Assembly: GCA_963575745.1 (NCBI GenBank)
Contig: CAUYUJ010008580.1
Span: forward strand, 156,039 to 220,038
DNA length: 64,000 nt
DNA from: Prorocentrum cordatum
Lineage: Eukaryota > Sar > Dinophyceae > Prorocentrales > Prorocentraceae
Direction of reading: 5' to 3'
In this document: in pieces, positions 52,045-63,425 of the stretch
Layout: the number at the start of each line of letters is the position of its first letter
Position numbering within the stretch: the first letter of the stretch is position 1
The notes under the pieces: generated by a model
Databases searched by the model: none
What the model was told of the DNA's origin: nothing
The model's input: the letters and a program-made list of their open reading frames with translations, nothing else
Translations under genes and position numbers: made by a program

Positions 52045-52490
52045 GTGCGGAGGGGGCTCGGGAGGGCGGCGCCCTGTCGTGGGCTCCTGGCGGAACTCCG
52101 CTCCTCCTCCGCCAGGGCGACAGCATGTCCCCCTTTGCTTGGGCGCTGCCCCCACCGGCATTATGACTTGCGAGGCTGGCTCCTCGGGGCTGTCCTGGCC
52201 CAACGCCCAAGGCCGCAGCCCCCGCCTCCCCCCCCTCTCTCCTGGCCCCTCCCCTCCGCCCTCCGCCCTTTTCCCCCCCCCCTCCTCTCCGACCTCAGTT
52301 TCCCCGCGTGCCTTCCGTCCCCCTTTTTCGTCCTCTTCCCCCATCCCTCTCGATCCCCACGCCTTCATCCTCCCCTCTCCTCTCCTCCCTTCCATGGCCT
52401 CTCACCTTGATCCATCGCCCTGCTCCCACCCACCCCTCCCTTCCACTACTCCCCTTCCCTGGGGCCCCTCTCCGCCCCACCCCCTCCGAG
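52045..52490. other. Putative intron, C/T-rich
   Basis: Pyrimidine-rich tract (CCTCCCC, CTTCC) up to the acceptor CCCCCTCCGAG. Confidence 0.35.
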
Positions 52491-52639
52491 GTGGTGTCGA
52501 CGAAGGTCCTGCCTCGCCGGGATCTGCTTCCCGACGCACTGATGGTCACGGGGAAGGGGTGGTTTGACAAGTCGCCGGAGGAGGCGGGAACGCGCGGAGA
52601 GGATCCCTCGGGATTCTGCAACGCGATGCTCCCCACCCC
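52491..52639 (+). CDS. Exon candidate of the helical gene
   Basis: Phase-0 frame VVSTKVLPRRDLLPDALMVT then GKGWFDKSPEEAGTRGEDPS and GFCNAML, not low-complexity. It ends at GTCGTCGACG or possibly earlier at ATG/GTCACG (52544). The shorter version keeps phase 0 into the 53938 exon. Confidence 0.45.
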
Positions 52640-53937
<1,298 letters not shown>

Positions 53938-54047
53938 GAGCCCGCCGTGGAGGCGGTGCTCAGGAGCGCGGACCTGAAGACGGCGATGAGCAGCGCCACT
54001 TTGGCGCTGGTGCTGCCGATGATCCTCAGGGCCCTGGGGACCAGCAG
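53938..54047 (+). CDS. Exon of the HEAT/ARM-like helical gene
   Basis: Acceptor CCGCCCCCACAG, 110 nt, donor GTCGAG. Encodes EPAVEAVLRSADLKTAMSSA then TLALVLPMILRALGTSR. Enters in phase 0, as required by the 50332 exon, and leaves with two bases of a codon, as required by the starts at 59873 and 62332. Pattern of paired amphipathic helices. Confidence 0.6.
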
Positions 54048-54760
54048 GTCGAGGGGCCGACAACGCGGGAAGCAGGAAGGACGCAGGAGGCCTTGCGGGG
54101 GTTGCCCCGCGCCCGTGCCTAGAGATGCGTCGGGCTCGCAACCCTTCTGGAAACGCTAATCGTGCCAGCGCTTGCGCGGGCGCCCAGCCAGTCCTAAACC
54201 GTCAGGGATCCAGTTTGCCAAATCTTCGTCCATCGCCTGCCTCCGCTCTGATCGACTCTGGCCCACAGTCCGTCTTTCCAGCCCCGCTGCTCTTGGGCCC
54301 AACCAGGGCAGGCAGAGCGCAATCATCTGAAGCACGTCACACTCGTCAGCAGGCATGCAGACGAAGCGAACTGTGATCTGCGCCATGCTCCACGGGCGCA
54401 CGCCTCTACAGGTGCATCGCTCCCGCTGGCGGGCACAGGACCCACGGCCGCCGGGCAGCGTCGGAAAGAGGCCACTTCGAGACGGCGACGGTGGCGGTGG
54501 TGCCTCGCCTGGAGCTCGTCAATGGCGCAGAGTGCCATCCCCAAGCCGCGCTCCACGAGGTCCGAGCGGCGGCAGCGGCAGTTTTGATCGTGCGCTGCGT
54601 CTACAGTTGAGGCGCTGAAGTACAGATCACTTTTGGCCCAGGAGGGGCTCTGGATTTTGGGCCGTTTACCACATCCGCGTCGGGGAGTCTACTCGTGGCC
54701 GTGGCTAGCCGTCGCCGGGAAGCGCCACTCCGTTACTTATTCGGCGTTCTGTACGGTAGC
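54048..54760. other. Putative intron, unassigned
   Basis: No repeat or exon recognised. Confidence 0.3.
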
Positions 54761-55680
54761 ACGATGACTGTATCATCTTGGCCGTCCCGCTGCGTGACAC
54801 CGCCTGCACCACGAGGAGTACTTCAGCATTGCAGTGGGGGCGCGCATCAAGACACGATGTGCTTTCCATCCACCAGGGTGCCTTGGACTTTTGTTCAGCT
54901 GCGCGGTGGCCTCCCGCAGACGCTGAGAAGCTGCTGCGCTCGGGGTGCCCAGGGGCCCTCCTTTCAGCTGCATTCCCCGCCCGGATTTGCGGGATGGGGG
55001 CTTGGATCTGGACCCCCTGGCGGTGCCTCTTGTTCACCAGCCTCGAACTTATCCCTACCCCTGAGATTGACACGCCAAAAGGCGATGACAATCTTAGGAA
55101 TGCACCCTCAGAAACTGAGGGAATCCCTAAGATCGCCATCGTGATGAGGCGATGCCCAGCATAGGAATAGGGATATGTTCTGGGCTGGTAGTCTCGTGGC
55201 GCCTCCGGCTCCGCCCCGGGCACGCTCGGCGCCGCCCTACGAAAGTTGCGCGGGGGCCTCCGAGAGTCTGAGTGCCGTGTGCAGGCCTCGGGCCCTTCCG
55301 CTGCAGCACGTCCCGAGGGCGAGGGCTCCCTCTCTTGGCGTTCTCCCCCGCTTCCGGGCTTTCCCTGGCCCCTCACGGGGAAGGGTCCTTGGCGAGGAGC
55401 CAGTCCGTGGCTGTTTCACATCGTGGCCCCCCAGAAGGTGTAGCCTCTTCCCGAGGACCAGTGTTTCATCCCGAGCCGTGCCTTGATCAGGGGCAACGAT
55501 AGGGAGGGATGGCATAGGGGGGGGCGCATCGACCACCAGTCGCCAATTGATCGCCGAGAGGTGCCCGAGAGCTCCAGCCTGCCCAGAAACGTGCGGATTC
55601 ACGATCGGAGGCCCATCGCCGAATTGTCGGCGATATATCGCCGATTCCATGTCGGTGTGCCCCCCCCGAGGAGGAGAAGG
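54761..55680. other. Putative intron, unassigned
   Basis: A weak inverted repeat of CTTAGGAATG(C) and GGGAATCCCTAAGATCGCC lies near 55092-55137. No coding signal stands out. Confidence 0.3.
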
Positions 55681-55800
55681 GGAGGAGGAGGAGGAGGAGG
55701 AGGAGGAGGAGGAGGAGGAGGAGGAGGAGGAGGAGGAGGAGGACGAGAGGAGGAGGAGGAGGAGGCGGAGGAGGAGGAGGAGGGAGGAGGAGGAGGGAGG
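55681..55800. repeat. GGA microsatellite
   Basis: (GGA)n about 110 bp; a further TCC tract at 56083-56135. Confidence 0.9.
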
Positions 55801-56519
55801 AGCCTCACTTGACGGTCCCAGGGCCCAGCGAGGGCCCCTGGAGGTCGTCGAGAACTGTCGCAGACCTCCCGTCATAACTTGTGTTTGCTTGCCGCGGCGC
55901 GAGGGCGGCCGGGAGGGCCACGCGCAGGGGCCTTCGAGGGCCCCTCCCTCGCAGCCCCCCCCCTCGGGAGGGTGCCTGCTCCCCTCCTCCCCGCGGGCGC
56001 GGCAGCAGGAGGACGCCAGCGAAGGGGGCGGGCGGGCGCTGGCCAAGCCGTCCAAGAGGGTGGGGTGGGGAAGCCCTCCTCCTCGTCCCTCCTCCTCCTC
56101 CTCCTCCGCCTCCTCCGCCTCCTCCTCTTCCTCTTCGTCCTCTCCGAGGGCGTTGCCCCCCCACGCCTCCCCCCACCCCCACCCCCGCCCACCCCCGCCC
56201 ACATGCGCTCAGCGCCGTCGAGGCGGGGATCTGCAGGGTAGCGGGTGCCTGGGCCAGTGCGCAGGAGGTGGCCTGGGGGAGCGGCAGGAGCTCGCGTGTG
56301 TGCTTTTAACCCGCGTGGGGCGGGCGCAGGAGAGGGGCGGGAGAGCGCCGCCTCCCTGCATCGTGCTGGGTATGGGTCCGTCAGGACCGGCACAAGCAGG
56401 CGTCGATCCCCATGAAGAGGTGGGGCGGAAAGGTGTAGATCCAGGGCGTGCGCGAAGAAATGGGAGTCCTGGAGGGCGCGCGTGCCTAGTTGTTTGAGTG
56501 TCCCTGGGCCTCCGTCAGT

Positions 56520-56636
56520 CTGAGGAGGAGGAGGAGGAGGAGGGGGAGGAGGAGGAGGAGGAGGAGGAGGAGGAGGAGGAGGAGGAGGAGGAGGAGGAGG
56601 AGGAGGGGGAGGAAGGAGGAGGAGGAGGAGGAGGAG
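56520..56636. repeat. GGA microsatellite
   Basis: (GGA)n, about 115 bp. Confidence 0.9.
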
Positions 56637-56647
56637 CCGAGCGCCCC

Positions 56648-56802
56648 GCGCCCTGCATGGTGGCGCTGGCATCCGTCCTCCGGCGTGGCCCTGCCCGCGG
56701 CCGTCGGGCAGTCGGCTGCGGCGTCTCCGCCGGGGCCTGGCCGGGGACCGTGGCCTGCCGGGGCGGCGGGGTCCCCGTGCCGCGTTGGTGGGATATGTTT
56801 GT
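56648..56802 (+). CDS. Weak exon candidate with good donor
   Basis: Frame MVALASVLRRGPARGRRAVG then VPVPRWWDMF, GC3-rich, ending at GTAAGTGC (56803), a near-perfect splice donor directly before the family V element. No convincing acceptor: the upstream sequence is GGA repeat. Confidence 0.25.
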
Positions 56803-56812
56803 GTAAGTGCAC

Positions 56813-57015
56813 TAATGGAGGATGAGGATTAATAAATGACCGGGGGTCGTGTTCACGCGGCGGCGCCTGGGATGACGATTAGAAAAAAACAGCCGCGGGC
56901 TGGAACACTATTCTTTTTAATCGTTCTCTCCCAGTCAGAAAATTATGCAGAAATAGCAGGAAACTATTTTTTAATCGTTCCCCTCCATTTTTTTATTTAT
57001 CGTCATCCCGCATTA
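56813..57015. mobile_element. Family V MITE, copy 1
   Basis: 203 bp with terminal inverted repeats TAATGGAGGATGAGGATTAA and TTTATCGTCATCCCGCATTA. The interior includes GACCGGGGGTCGTGTTCACG and GATTAGAAAAAA. AT-rich relative to the surroundings. A near-identical copy lies 730 bp downstream. Confidence 0.88.
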
Positions 57016-57056
57016 CAGTGCTGTTTTTAATACATGCTCCGCGTGCGGGTCATGTA

Positions 57057-57155
57057 TTCAAAATGCAGGGGTTTAGCACTAAAAACAGCGATGACTTCAT
57101 GCGTAAATCCATGCATGAGTTTATCATGAATTAAGAACTGCCTTGTAGATGGGCT
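57057..57155. repeat. Family W repeat, copy 2
   Basis: AAAATGCAGGGGTTTAGCAC, TAAAAACAGCGATGACTTCA and AACTGCCTTGTAG, as at 41738. Confidence 0.65.
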
Positions 57156-57544
57156 TACATCACAGGAGCAAAGAGCGCGTTTCGCGGTGAGCTCGAGCAA
57201 GGTAGCTTGCGTGGGGTTCGCCACCCCGCTCCTCCGCCTCATGAGACGATGCAGGGCCGAAGCGGCGTGCAGGTGAGTTTCGACCTGCATGATGTCCAAA
57301 GTTCCGCCAGTGCCTCGCCAGGCCCCCCATCCCCCTCCCCTCATGGCAGAATCAAGTTGCCAGGGCCGAAAGAAAATCCGCATCAAGCGATCATGGCCGT
57401 GTTGCGTTCCAAGGTTTCCAGGATGTCCTGGATCTCCTGGAGTCCCTACTGCTCCACACGGGCTGCAGAAACGAGGGGCGCTGACTACTGTGGAAGTCTT
57501 GGATCGCATCCGGAGCCAATCTTATCATGAAACCACCCTCGTCC
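57156..57544. other. Unassigned spacer between two family V copies
   Basis: No gene supported. Confidence 0.35.
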
Positions 57545-57747
57545 TAATGGAGGATGACGATTAATAAATGACCGGGGGTCGTGTTCACGCGGCGGCGCCC
57601 GGGATGACGATTAGAAAAAACCGGCCGCGGGCTGGAGATCTATGTTTTAAATCGTTCTCCTCCAGTCAGAGCGTTGTGCAGAAATAGCAGAAAACTATTT
57701 TTTGAATCGTTCCCTCCCCTTTTTTTATCAATCGTCATCCCGCATTA
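57545..57747. mobile_element. Family V MITE, copy 2
   Basis: TAATGGAGGATGACGATTAA at the left and ATCAATCGTCATCCCGCATT then A at the right; roughly 90 percent identical to 56813-57015 by eye and in the same orientation. Confidence 0.9.
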
Positions 57748-57911
57748 TGTTACATGGGGCGGGCGACGGGGGGCGGGCAGGAGAGGGGCGTGTGCGAGCG
57801 CAAACTGCTGTACGGTCGGACCGAGGTGTAAGGCCGAGGTCGGTTCTGGGGGGGTGTCCTGATGTTCTGTGTGTTTGATCGTCGGGGGGGACGGAACCCC
57901 CCCAACAGTGC

Positions 57912-57995
57912 CACGTCGATTAGTGATTTGTCCGTTTTCGGTTCTCGAGAGGGCGCCGTGGCCGTTATTTTCCAGGCTTGCGCCCGCCAGGTTTG
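57912..57995 (+). repeat. Family O repeat, copy 2
   Basis: CACGTCGATTAGTGATTTGT, CCGTTTTCGGTTCTCGAGAG and GGCGCCGTGGCCGTTATTTT. Confidence 0.7.
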
Positions 57996-58589
57996 GGCCT
58001 CAGGTCGCTTTCACTAAACCACGTTTGACTAAAGAGGGGTCTGTCCATCCCCGAGTGTGTTTGATGGGTGTTCTTGTGTGTCCTTGGGGAGGGCACCCTC
58101 GAATGCTCTTCAGTTTGGCCCGCGGGGGGCTTCATGTCCCTGAAGGATGTTCTGCTGTCCGAGGCCCGACCGTATGCTGCCGCGCGTCCGGCTCCAAGGC
58201 CAGGCGTGCTCCTGGATCCACGGCCGCCTCTGGCGCAGGGAGGCGCCGGGATAGCCGGCCGCACGCAGCTGACTCCATCCCCCCCCCCCATCCTTGCTAA
58301 CCCCCGCATTCGCCCCCCCCCCCCCCCCCCGAGAGAGGAGGTGTGAAGGAGGGCTTGGGCTGGCTTGCGAGTGCCCCGGGGGGGGGGGCAAGGATCCCCT
58401 TTCCATGTTTCTGTAGTGATCGCGAGCGTCTTGAACGGGCTTTGTCATGGGTTTGAGGGCTGGGGGGGGGGGCCTGTCGGGGAAGTGTTGCAGCTTGCTT
58501 TTGGAGGAGCAGCACGGGCGAACGTTCCGGGGCCCCCCAGTCGCTCCCAACGCGCCCAATGCAATCCAATCCAATGCATTTCCTGGATG
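57996..58589. other. Unassigned spacer
   Basis: Long C (58317-58331) and G runs; no gene supported. Confidence 0.35.
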
Positions 58590-58737
58590 TCCTCCTTCTC
58601 CTCCTCCTCCTCCTCCTCCTCCTCCTCCTCCTCCTCCTCCTCCTCCTCCTCCCCCTCCTCCGCCTCCCCCTCCCCCCCCTCCCCCTCCTCCTCCTCCTCC
58701 TCCTCCTCCTTCCTCCTCCTCCTCCTCCTCCTCCATG
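58590..58737. repeat. TCC microsatellite
   Basis: (TCC)n with C-rich interruptions. Confidence 0.9.
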
Positions 58738-58879
58738 GATTCCTTGGGGGAGCCCTGGCCTCTTGGCGTTCAGACAACCTCGCGACGGGCGGCCATATTA
58801 TCGAGTTTCGCCCCGTGCGGGCCTTCCTGCCGTTGAGGCCCTCGCACCAGCCCGGGAGCCCAGACTGCCTTGCGTTTTG

Positions 58880-59010
58880 AACAAATCACGACGGGAGGTT
58901 TTCCGAGATTCTCGGCATCCGCGGGTCCTTCCCGGGCCTCGGGACCGTCAAAAGCGACTCAGGATGAGAAACAGGTCCCAGGGAGGGGTCCAGACCTTTG
59001 GGGGTCGACG
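58880..59010 (+). repeat. Family Q repeat, copy 2
   Basis: TCACGACGGGAGGTTTTCCG, CCTCGGGACCGTCAAAAGCG and ACAGGTCCCAGGGAGGGGTC, related to 50690-50880 and 63130-63290. Confidence 0.5.
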
Positions 59011-59049
59011 TGTGTGAGAAAAAATGACGGGGGTCTGGGAACTCAATGT

Positions 59050-59275
59050 AGGGAGGGGGGAGAGGAGGAGGGAGGAGGCGGAGGAGGAGGAGAGGAGGAA
59101 GGAGGAGGAGGAGGAGGAGGAGGAGGAGGAGGAGGAGGAGGAGGAGGAGGAGGAGGAGGAGGAGGAGGAGAGGAGGAGAGGAGGAGGGAGGAGGAGGGGA
59201 GGAGGAGGAGAGAGGAGAGAGGAGGAGGAGGAGGGAGGAGGAGGAGGAGGAGGAGGGAGGAGGGAGGAGGAGGAG
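59050..59275. repeat. GGA microsatellite
   Basis: (GGA)n about 220 bp. Confidence 0.95.
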
Positions 59276-59355
59276 TAAAGACCAGGGCAGGAGATCTGCA
59301 GCTTCGACGGCACGCCGTTTCTAGGAGAGGTCTGGGCCCAATGGCATTCCCCCGC

Positions 59356-59462
59356 ACACACACACACACACACCCACACACCCACACACCCACACACCCA
59401 CACACCCACACACCCACACACCCACACACACGCACACACGCACACACGCACACCCACACCCA

Positions 59463-59546
<84 letters not shown>

Positions 59547-59559
59547 CACACACACACCT
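59356..59559. repeat. CA/CACCCA/CACG microsatellite
   Basis: (CA)n, (CACACC)n and (CACG)n blocks ending at the family B element. Confidence 0.95.
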
Positions 59560-59561
59560 TT

Positions 59562-59722
59562 CAGGAGGAAAAATAACACACAGACGCAATGAATCGTCGA
59601 TTCCCCTGAAAATATAAGAAACTATGGGCAGTGGGGGGGAAGACAGAAACCCAGAACATATGAGAAAATAATGGGAATCCGGTTATTTGTGTGTATTTAT
59701 TTGCGTGTCCCGGGGCCCCTTC
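59562..59722 (+). mobile_element. Family B element, copy 6
   Basis: 161 bp: CAGGAGGAAAAATAACACAC, ATGAATCGTCGATTCCCC, and TTTGCGTGTCCCGGGGCCCC then TTC. Inserted in CA-repeat DNA, which continues on its right (59725-59792). Confidence 0.82.
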
Positions 59723-59724
59723 AC

Positions 59725-59792
59725 TCACACACACACACACACACACACACGCACGCACGCACACACGCACACACACACACATTGGGGCCAGA
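59725..59792. repeat. CA microsatellite
   Basis: Right-hand continuation of the CA repeat. Confidence 0.9.
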
Positions 59793-59872
59793 TGTTCGGC
59801 CTTCACGGGGAGAGAGGAGTCTGTCGTGAGCGCCCCTTGTCCGACCCCAAGCTCTGCCGGCACCCCTGACAG

Positions 59873-59960
59873 GTTGGCCATCCAGGACGTCTGCTGCAGC
59901 GCCCTGGTCGCGCCGGGCTCAGCCGCCCCCCCGGTCTGCGGCTGCGGGCCACTGGGCAGC
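59873..59960 (+). CDS. Exon candidate of the helical gene
   Basis: Acceptor CACCCCTGACAG; one base, then LAIQDVCCSALVAPGSAAPP and VCGCGPLGS. The entering phase matches the exit of the 53938 exon. The donor is uncertain (59933 or 59961); the first keeps phase with the 62332 exon. Confidence 0.35.
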
Positions 59961-60769
59961 GTTGCGGCTCCAGGCAAGCGCCCTTGCACTGCTTCGGGGG
60001 GGGGGAGGGCGCGCTGTTTACACGGCCCCTCCGCCTTGAAGCAAGAGCTCCCGATGTTCTCCCACGTTTGCACAGAGGCTGGGTATGCGGACTGGGCCAC
60101 AGTGCTCCTGTTTCTCGGGAACGGCCCGGGGGGACTTGGAAAGGAGTTCCGCGGCCATCCTTGCGCACACGCGCTGCGCACAGATGAGCGTACATGTTTG
60201 CACTGTCGCGTCAAGCACTCGCTCAAAACAGCCCACTGGTAGCGCTAGTCCCACCCCCCAGGTGATCGTTTTCTGATACATTGTTGACCCCATTGGCGCG
60301 GGCCCTCGCACCCCCCCCTCCTCCCCCCACATGGAGTAGATCTTGGCCGTTTTGGGCGCCTCTTTCGAGCAGGCGGAGTCTCCCACAGGACGCACGGTCC
60401 CAAACAGACGCCATTCAGCAGGGGCCCGGGGCCAGCCCCCCCCCTCCCCCCCCCCCTCCGCCCACTGTCGAGACGCCGACCAAGAGAACGATCACCAGGC
60501 ACCACGCAGCCGCGCCCCGCCGTGGCGACGCGGGCCGTTCTCCCCGGCGGCCACGCGAGGTCCGCGCGCACGCCCTTGGGGGGGGGGGGGGCAGGGCGAG
60601 GGCGTGCAGAGCGGGTGCCTGGCAGCCGGCCGCGCGGAGCGCCCCCCTTTGCTCTTGGAGCCCCCCCGGGCGCGGGCCCCTCGGCAGGCTGGATGCTCCC
60701 TGGCTGCGCAGGGCAGCAGCAGGAGTGGTTGGCGGATTTCTTGGGGGGGGTGGGGAGGGTCCTCTGCCA
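59961..60769. other. Putative intron, unassigned
   Basis: C and G homopolymer runs at 60430-60465 and 60580-60592; no repeat family recognised. Confidence 0.35.
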
Positions 60770-60963
60770 GGGGAACACAAGGTGGCATAAACATGAAAAC
60801 TCTGAGATCCGCGCGGATTTCTCGGATCGGCGCTGGACCCCCCTCCCTGGCGCGCGGAGCGCGCCAGGGGCGGCGCCGGAGGCGCCGCCGGGGGGCCCCA
60901 GCGCCGATCCGAGAAATTCGCGCGGACCTCCGAGTTTTTATGTTTATGTCACTTTTGTTCCCC
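60770..60963. mobile_element. Family E fold-back element, copy 1
   Basis: 194 bp with ~67-bp arms: GGGGAACACAAGGTGGCATA through GATCGGCGCTGG at the left, and CCAGCGCCGATC through GTCACTTTTGTTCCCC at the right. The GC-rich core GGGGCGGCGCCGGAGGCGCC is itself palindromic. The whole element can fold into one long hairpin. Confidence 0.88.
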
Positions 60964-61042
60964 TATCTGCAGAGAGCAAAGAAAATGCAGGAGTCGGGAG
61001 AACTGTTGGGGGAAGTTCGGGAGGACTCCACCAGAGAAAAAG

Positions 61043-61304
61043 AAGGAGAGCAGGAGCTGGGAAAGATGTGGGAGCGGGGGAGGATTCGGAAGCCCACATT
61101 ACCTCGGAAGCCGCTTCTGGGGTGGTGTGGTGACCCTCCTCGCCCGAATCCACCGGAGACCGTGAGAGCCGCCAAGGAGAGCAGGAGCTGGGAAAGATGT
61201 GGGAGCGGGGGGGGATTCGGAAGCCCACATTACCTCGGAAGCCGCTTCTGGGGTGGTGTGGTGACCCTCCTCGCCCGAATCCACCGGAGGCCGTGAGAGC
61301 CGCC
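61043..61304. repeat. 131-bp tandem duplication
   Basis: AAGGAGAGCAGGAGCTGGGA begins at 61043 and 61174. The two units are near-identical, including GAAGCCCACATTACCTCGGA. Confidence 0.93.
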
Positions 61305-61420
61305 AAGGAAGAGAGCTGCAGTGGACATGGGGGGGGGTCAGTGCAAGCCCTGTCGACGCCTGGGCCCCAGCTGGCTGCGGAGAGCGGGGGCGGGACGGAG
61401 GGAGGGACGAGGCAGGAGTA

Positions 61421-61770
61421 GGGGAACGAACAATGACATAAACATAATGACTCGGGGGTCCGCGCGGATTTCTCGGATCGGCCCCGGGGCCCCCTGGCGG
61501 CGCCTCTGGCGCCGCCCCTGGCGCGGGGTCCAGCGCGGATCCGAGAAATCCGCGCGGACCTCCGAGTGTCTATCGGGCGAAGAGAATTATGCACATGCAC
61601 CGATCCTGGCAAGGCCCATCCTTGGCCCCAGGATCGGTGCATATGCCTTCCTGGCCAAGGCAGGAGGGCGGTTGCACCGATCCTGGGCTCAGGATGGGCC
61701 TGGCCAGAATCGGTGTATGTGCATCGTTATTTTTCCTCTATGTTTATGTTTATGTCATTTCTCGTTCCCC
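61421..61770. mobile_element. Family E composite fold-back element, copy 2
   Basis: 350 bp. Outer arms GGGGAACGAACAATGACATA and TATGTCATTTCTCGTTCCCC. Inside is a complete inner hairpin (GGTCCGCGCGGATTTCTCGG to CCGAGAAATCCGCGCGGACC) and a second inner hairpin (GCACCGATCCTGG to CCAGGATCGGTGC at 61599-61642). It looks like one fold-back nested in or joined to another. Confidence 0.85.
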
Positions 61771-61854
61771 ATAAGGAGGAAGAGAGGCATGAGGGGGAAC
61801 CGACGGAAAATGGCAGGAGGGCCGGAGCCAGGAGGGGGCGAGGAAGCGGCGGCG

Positions 61855-61920
61855 AGGGAGGAGGAGGAGGAGGAGGAGGAGGAGGAGGAGGAGGAGGAGG
61901 AGGAGGAGGAGGAGGAGGGC
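61855..61920. repeat. GGA microsatellite
   Basis: (GGA)n. Confidence 0.9.
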
Positions 61921-62074
61921 GGAGTTCTTCAGGGACGAGCCTTGCACTTAGGGCCGTGTTGTGCCAGTCCCGGGGCCCGGGCAGGGCCCGCAGAGGCAGA
62001 GCACGGCGCAACACCTCCCGCCGTGACTCTGCGGCGCGAGCACGTCCAGTTCGGGTCCTAGTTCGGGTCTCCAG

Positions 62075-62160
62075 CGGCCGCTCGGAACAGTCGAGGCACC
62101 CCTGGAACGCCCTCGGCGAGGCGCAGCTGCTGGAGGGCATCCCGACGCTGGATAACCGCT
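62075..62160 (-). repeat. Family P interspersed repeat, inverted copy
   Basis: CCCCTGGAACGCCCTCGGCG, AGGCGCAGCTGCTGGAGGGC and ATCCCGA, reverse complement of the core at 50567. Confidence 0.7.
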
Positions 62161-62331
62161 GGGAGCCAGCGAAAAAAATGCCGCAAAGCTCCCGTCGTGC
62201 TTTTTGTCCACGGCGCGAGCATGTCTGGGGATGCGGAAGGATCGAGTAATTAGGAGAGCGACTCGGCGAAAGAGTCAATTTGGAGTTAAATCAATTCTGT
62301 AGTCGATCTCCTGCTCGGAGGGAGGGCGCAG

Positions 62332-62416
62332 GGCGCGGAGGACGCCTTCGCGGGTCTACGCCAAGGTGCTCGAGCACCAGTTGTCGCTCGGCGCGGAGTT
62401 CCCGGAGTCTATGGTG
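62332..62416 (+). CDS. Exon of the helical gene
   Basis: Acceptor GGGCGCAG; one base, then ARRTPSRVYAKVLEHQLSLG and AEFPESMV. The donor is at 62414 or 62417; both leave phase 0, which the next exon (62981) needs. Charged/hydrophobic alternation and no low complexity. Confidence 0.5.
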
Positions 62417-62512
62417 GTCAGGGGAAACATCAGGGGGGGGTGGGCGGGGTATCCTCGGTGGGAGGGAGGTTCGAGGCGGGTTCGAAGTTTCAGTTTTCGG
62501 GTGGTTCCGTCG

Positions 62513-62625
62513 GTCCTTGGCGGTTTTCCAGCCTCGGGATGCTTTCCAGCAGCTGCGCCTCGCCGAGAGGTGTCGGGGGGGTGCCTGGGTCGTCCCGAAC
62601 GGCTGCCGGAGAGCCAAGCTGTGAA
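62513..62625 (+). repeat. Family P interspersed repeat, intronic copy
   Basis: GGGATGCTTTCCAGCAGCTG, CGCCTCGCCGAGAGG and GTCCCGAACGGCTGCCGG. Lies in the intron between 62332 and 62981. Confidence 0.72.
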
Positions 62626-62819
62626 CCCGAGAACCAGGGGGCAACGTTTGGGAGGATAGGCTCGGGGGGGGACGCGTCGACCCCCCACTTGCCCTGCGCG
62701 CCCACCCCGCCCCGGAGCGTGCGGAGTCCATGCCGAGGGCGTGACGCCGATCCATCGGCGCTACGTTGCCGATGGAAGGTCGATGGGTTCCCCCCCTGCG
62801 CCAGTCCCCCCAGCCATCC

Positions 62820-62965
62820 CCTGACCTTCCAGAGAGCTATTTTTTAGCACGGGAGGCCCGAAAACCTAAAAGCGAAACGAAACAGCCTAAAACCAAGACA
62901 TAGAATAGCTCTGGGACAGGTTCTTGAGTCGCGTACTATTTTTTAGCCCTCCTGGAAGGTCAGGG
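62820..62965. mobile_element. Small inverted-repeat insert in intron
   Basis: CCCTGACCTTCCAG (62820-62833) pairs perfectly with CTGGAAGGTCAGGG (62952-62965). Just inside, CTATTTTTTAGC occurs twice in direct orientation (62838 and 62937). 146 bp in total, AT-rich, ending 15 bp before the splice acceptor. Confidence 0.7.
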
Positions 62966-62980
62966 TCGTTGACCCCTCAG

Positions 62981-63124
62981 GTGGGGGAGCTGTTCGAGTC
63001 CCTCGGCATGGCCCTGCTCGCGCTCCCGGGCCAGCGCGACCAGACGCAGGGCGCGCTGTGCGCGGTCAGCAGGCACGTGGTGTCCACCGAGGACCTGGCC
63101 CGCTCTCGCGCCCGTGCCCAAGAC
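62981..63124 (+). CDS. Penultimate exon of the helical gene
   Basis: Acceptor GTTGACCCCTCAG, 144 nt = 48 codons, phase 0 both ends, donor GTGAGA. Encodes VGELFESLGMALLALPGQRD, QTQGALCAVSRHVVSTEDLA and RSRARAQD. Third positions nearly all G or C. One of the most convincing exons: both splice sites are good and the phase joins the last exon. Confidence 0.65.
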
Positions 63125-63350
63125 GTGAGATCGCCCCGTGACGAGTCACGAGGGGAGGTCATTGGCCGCTTTCGATCCCCCCGGGGCCCCAGGACCGTCA
63201 CAAAACGGCTCGGGAAGAAAAGCGCGCACGTGGGACAGGGTCGGGATTTCCCTGGGGGCCTCGAAGAGAAAAATCAAGACATCGGATGTCCCAGTTTCAT
63301 TTTCCCTGCCTGTTCCTTTCCGCGTCCTTCCTCCTCCGCTTCCCCTCCAG
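63125..63350 (+). other. Last intron (226 bp) with family Q repeat
   Basis: GTGAGATC at the start and pyrimidine-rich CTTCCTCCTCCGCTTCCCCT then CCAG at the end. A family Q copy (GGACCGTCACAAAACGGCTC, GGGACAGGGTCGGG) fills 63130-63290. Confidence 0.55.
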
Positions 63351-63425
63351 GGTCACCTCCTCGGCGCCCGGTGGGCATCCGGCCTCAAAACCAGCGGCGG
63401 CGCAAGCGTGTTCGTCGAGTTCTGA
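63351..63425 (+). CDS. Last exon of the helical gene
   Basis: 75 nt, phase 0: GHLLGARWASGLKTSGGASV then FVEF and TGA at 63423-63425. It follows a textbook acceptor and completes the frame of the 62981 exon. Confidence 0.6.
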   Translation, partial: GHLLGARWASGLKTSGGASVFVEF

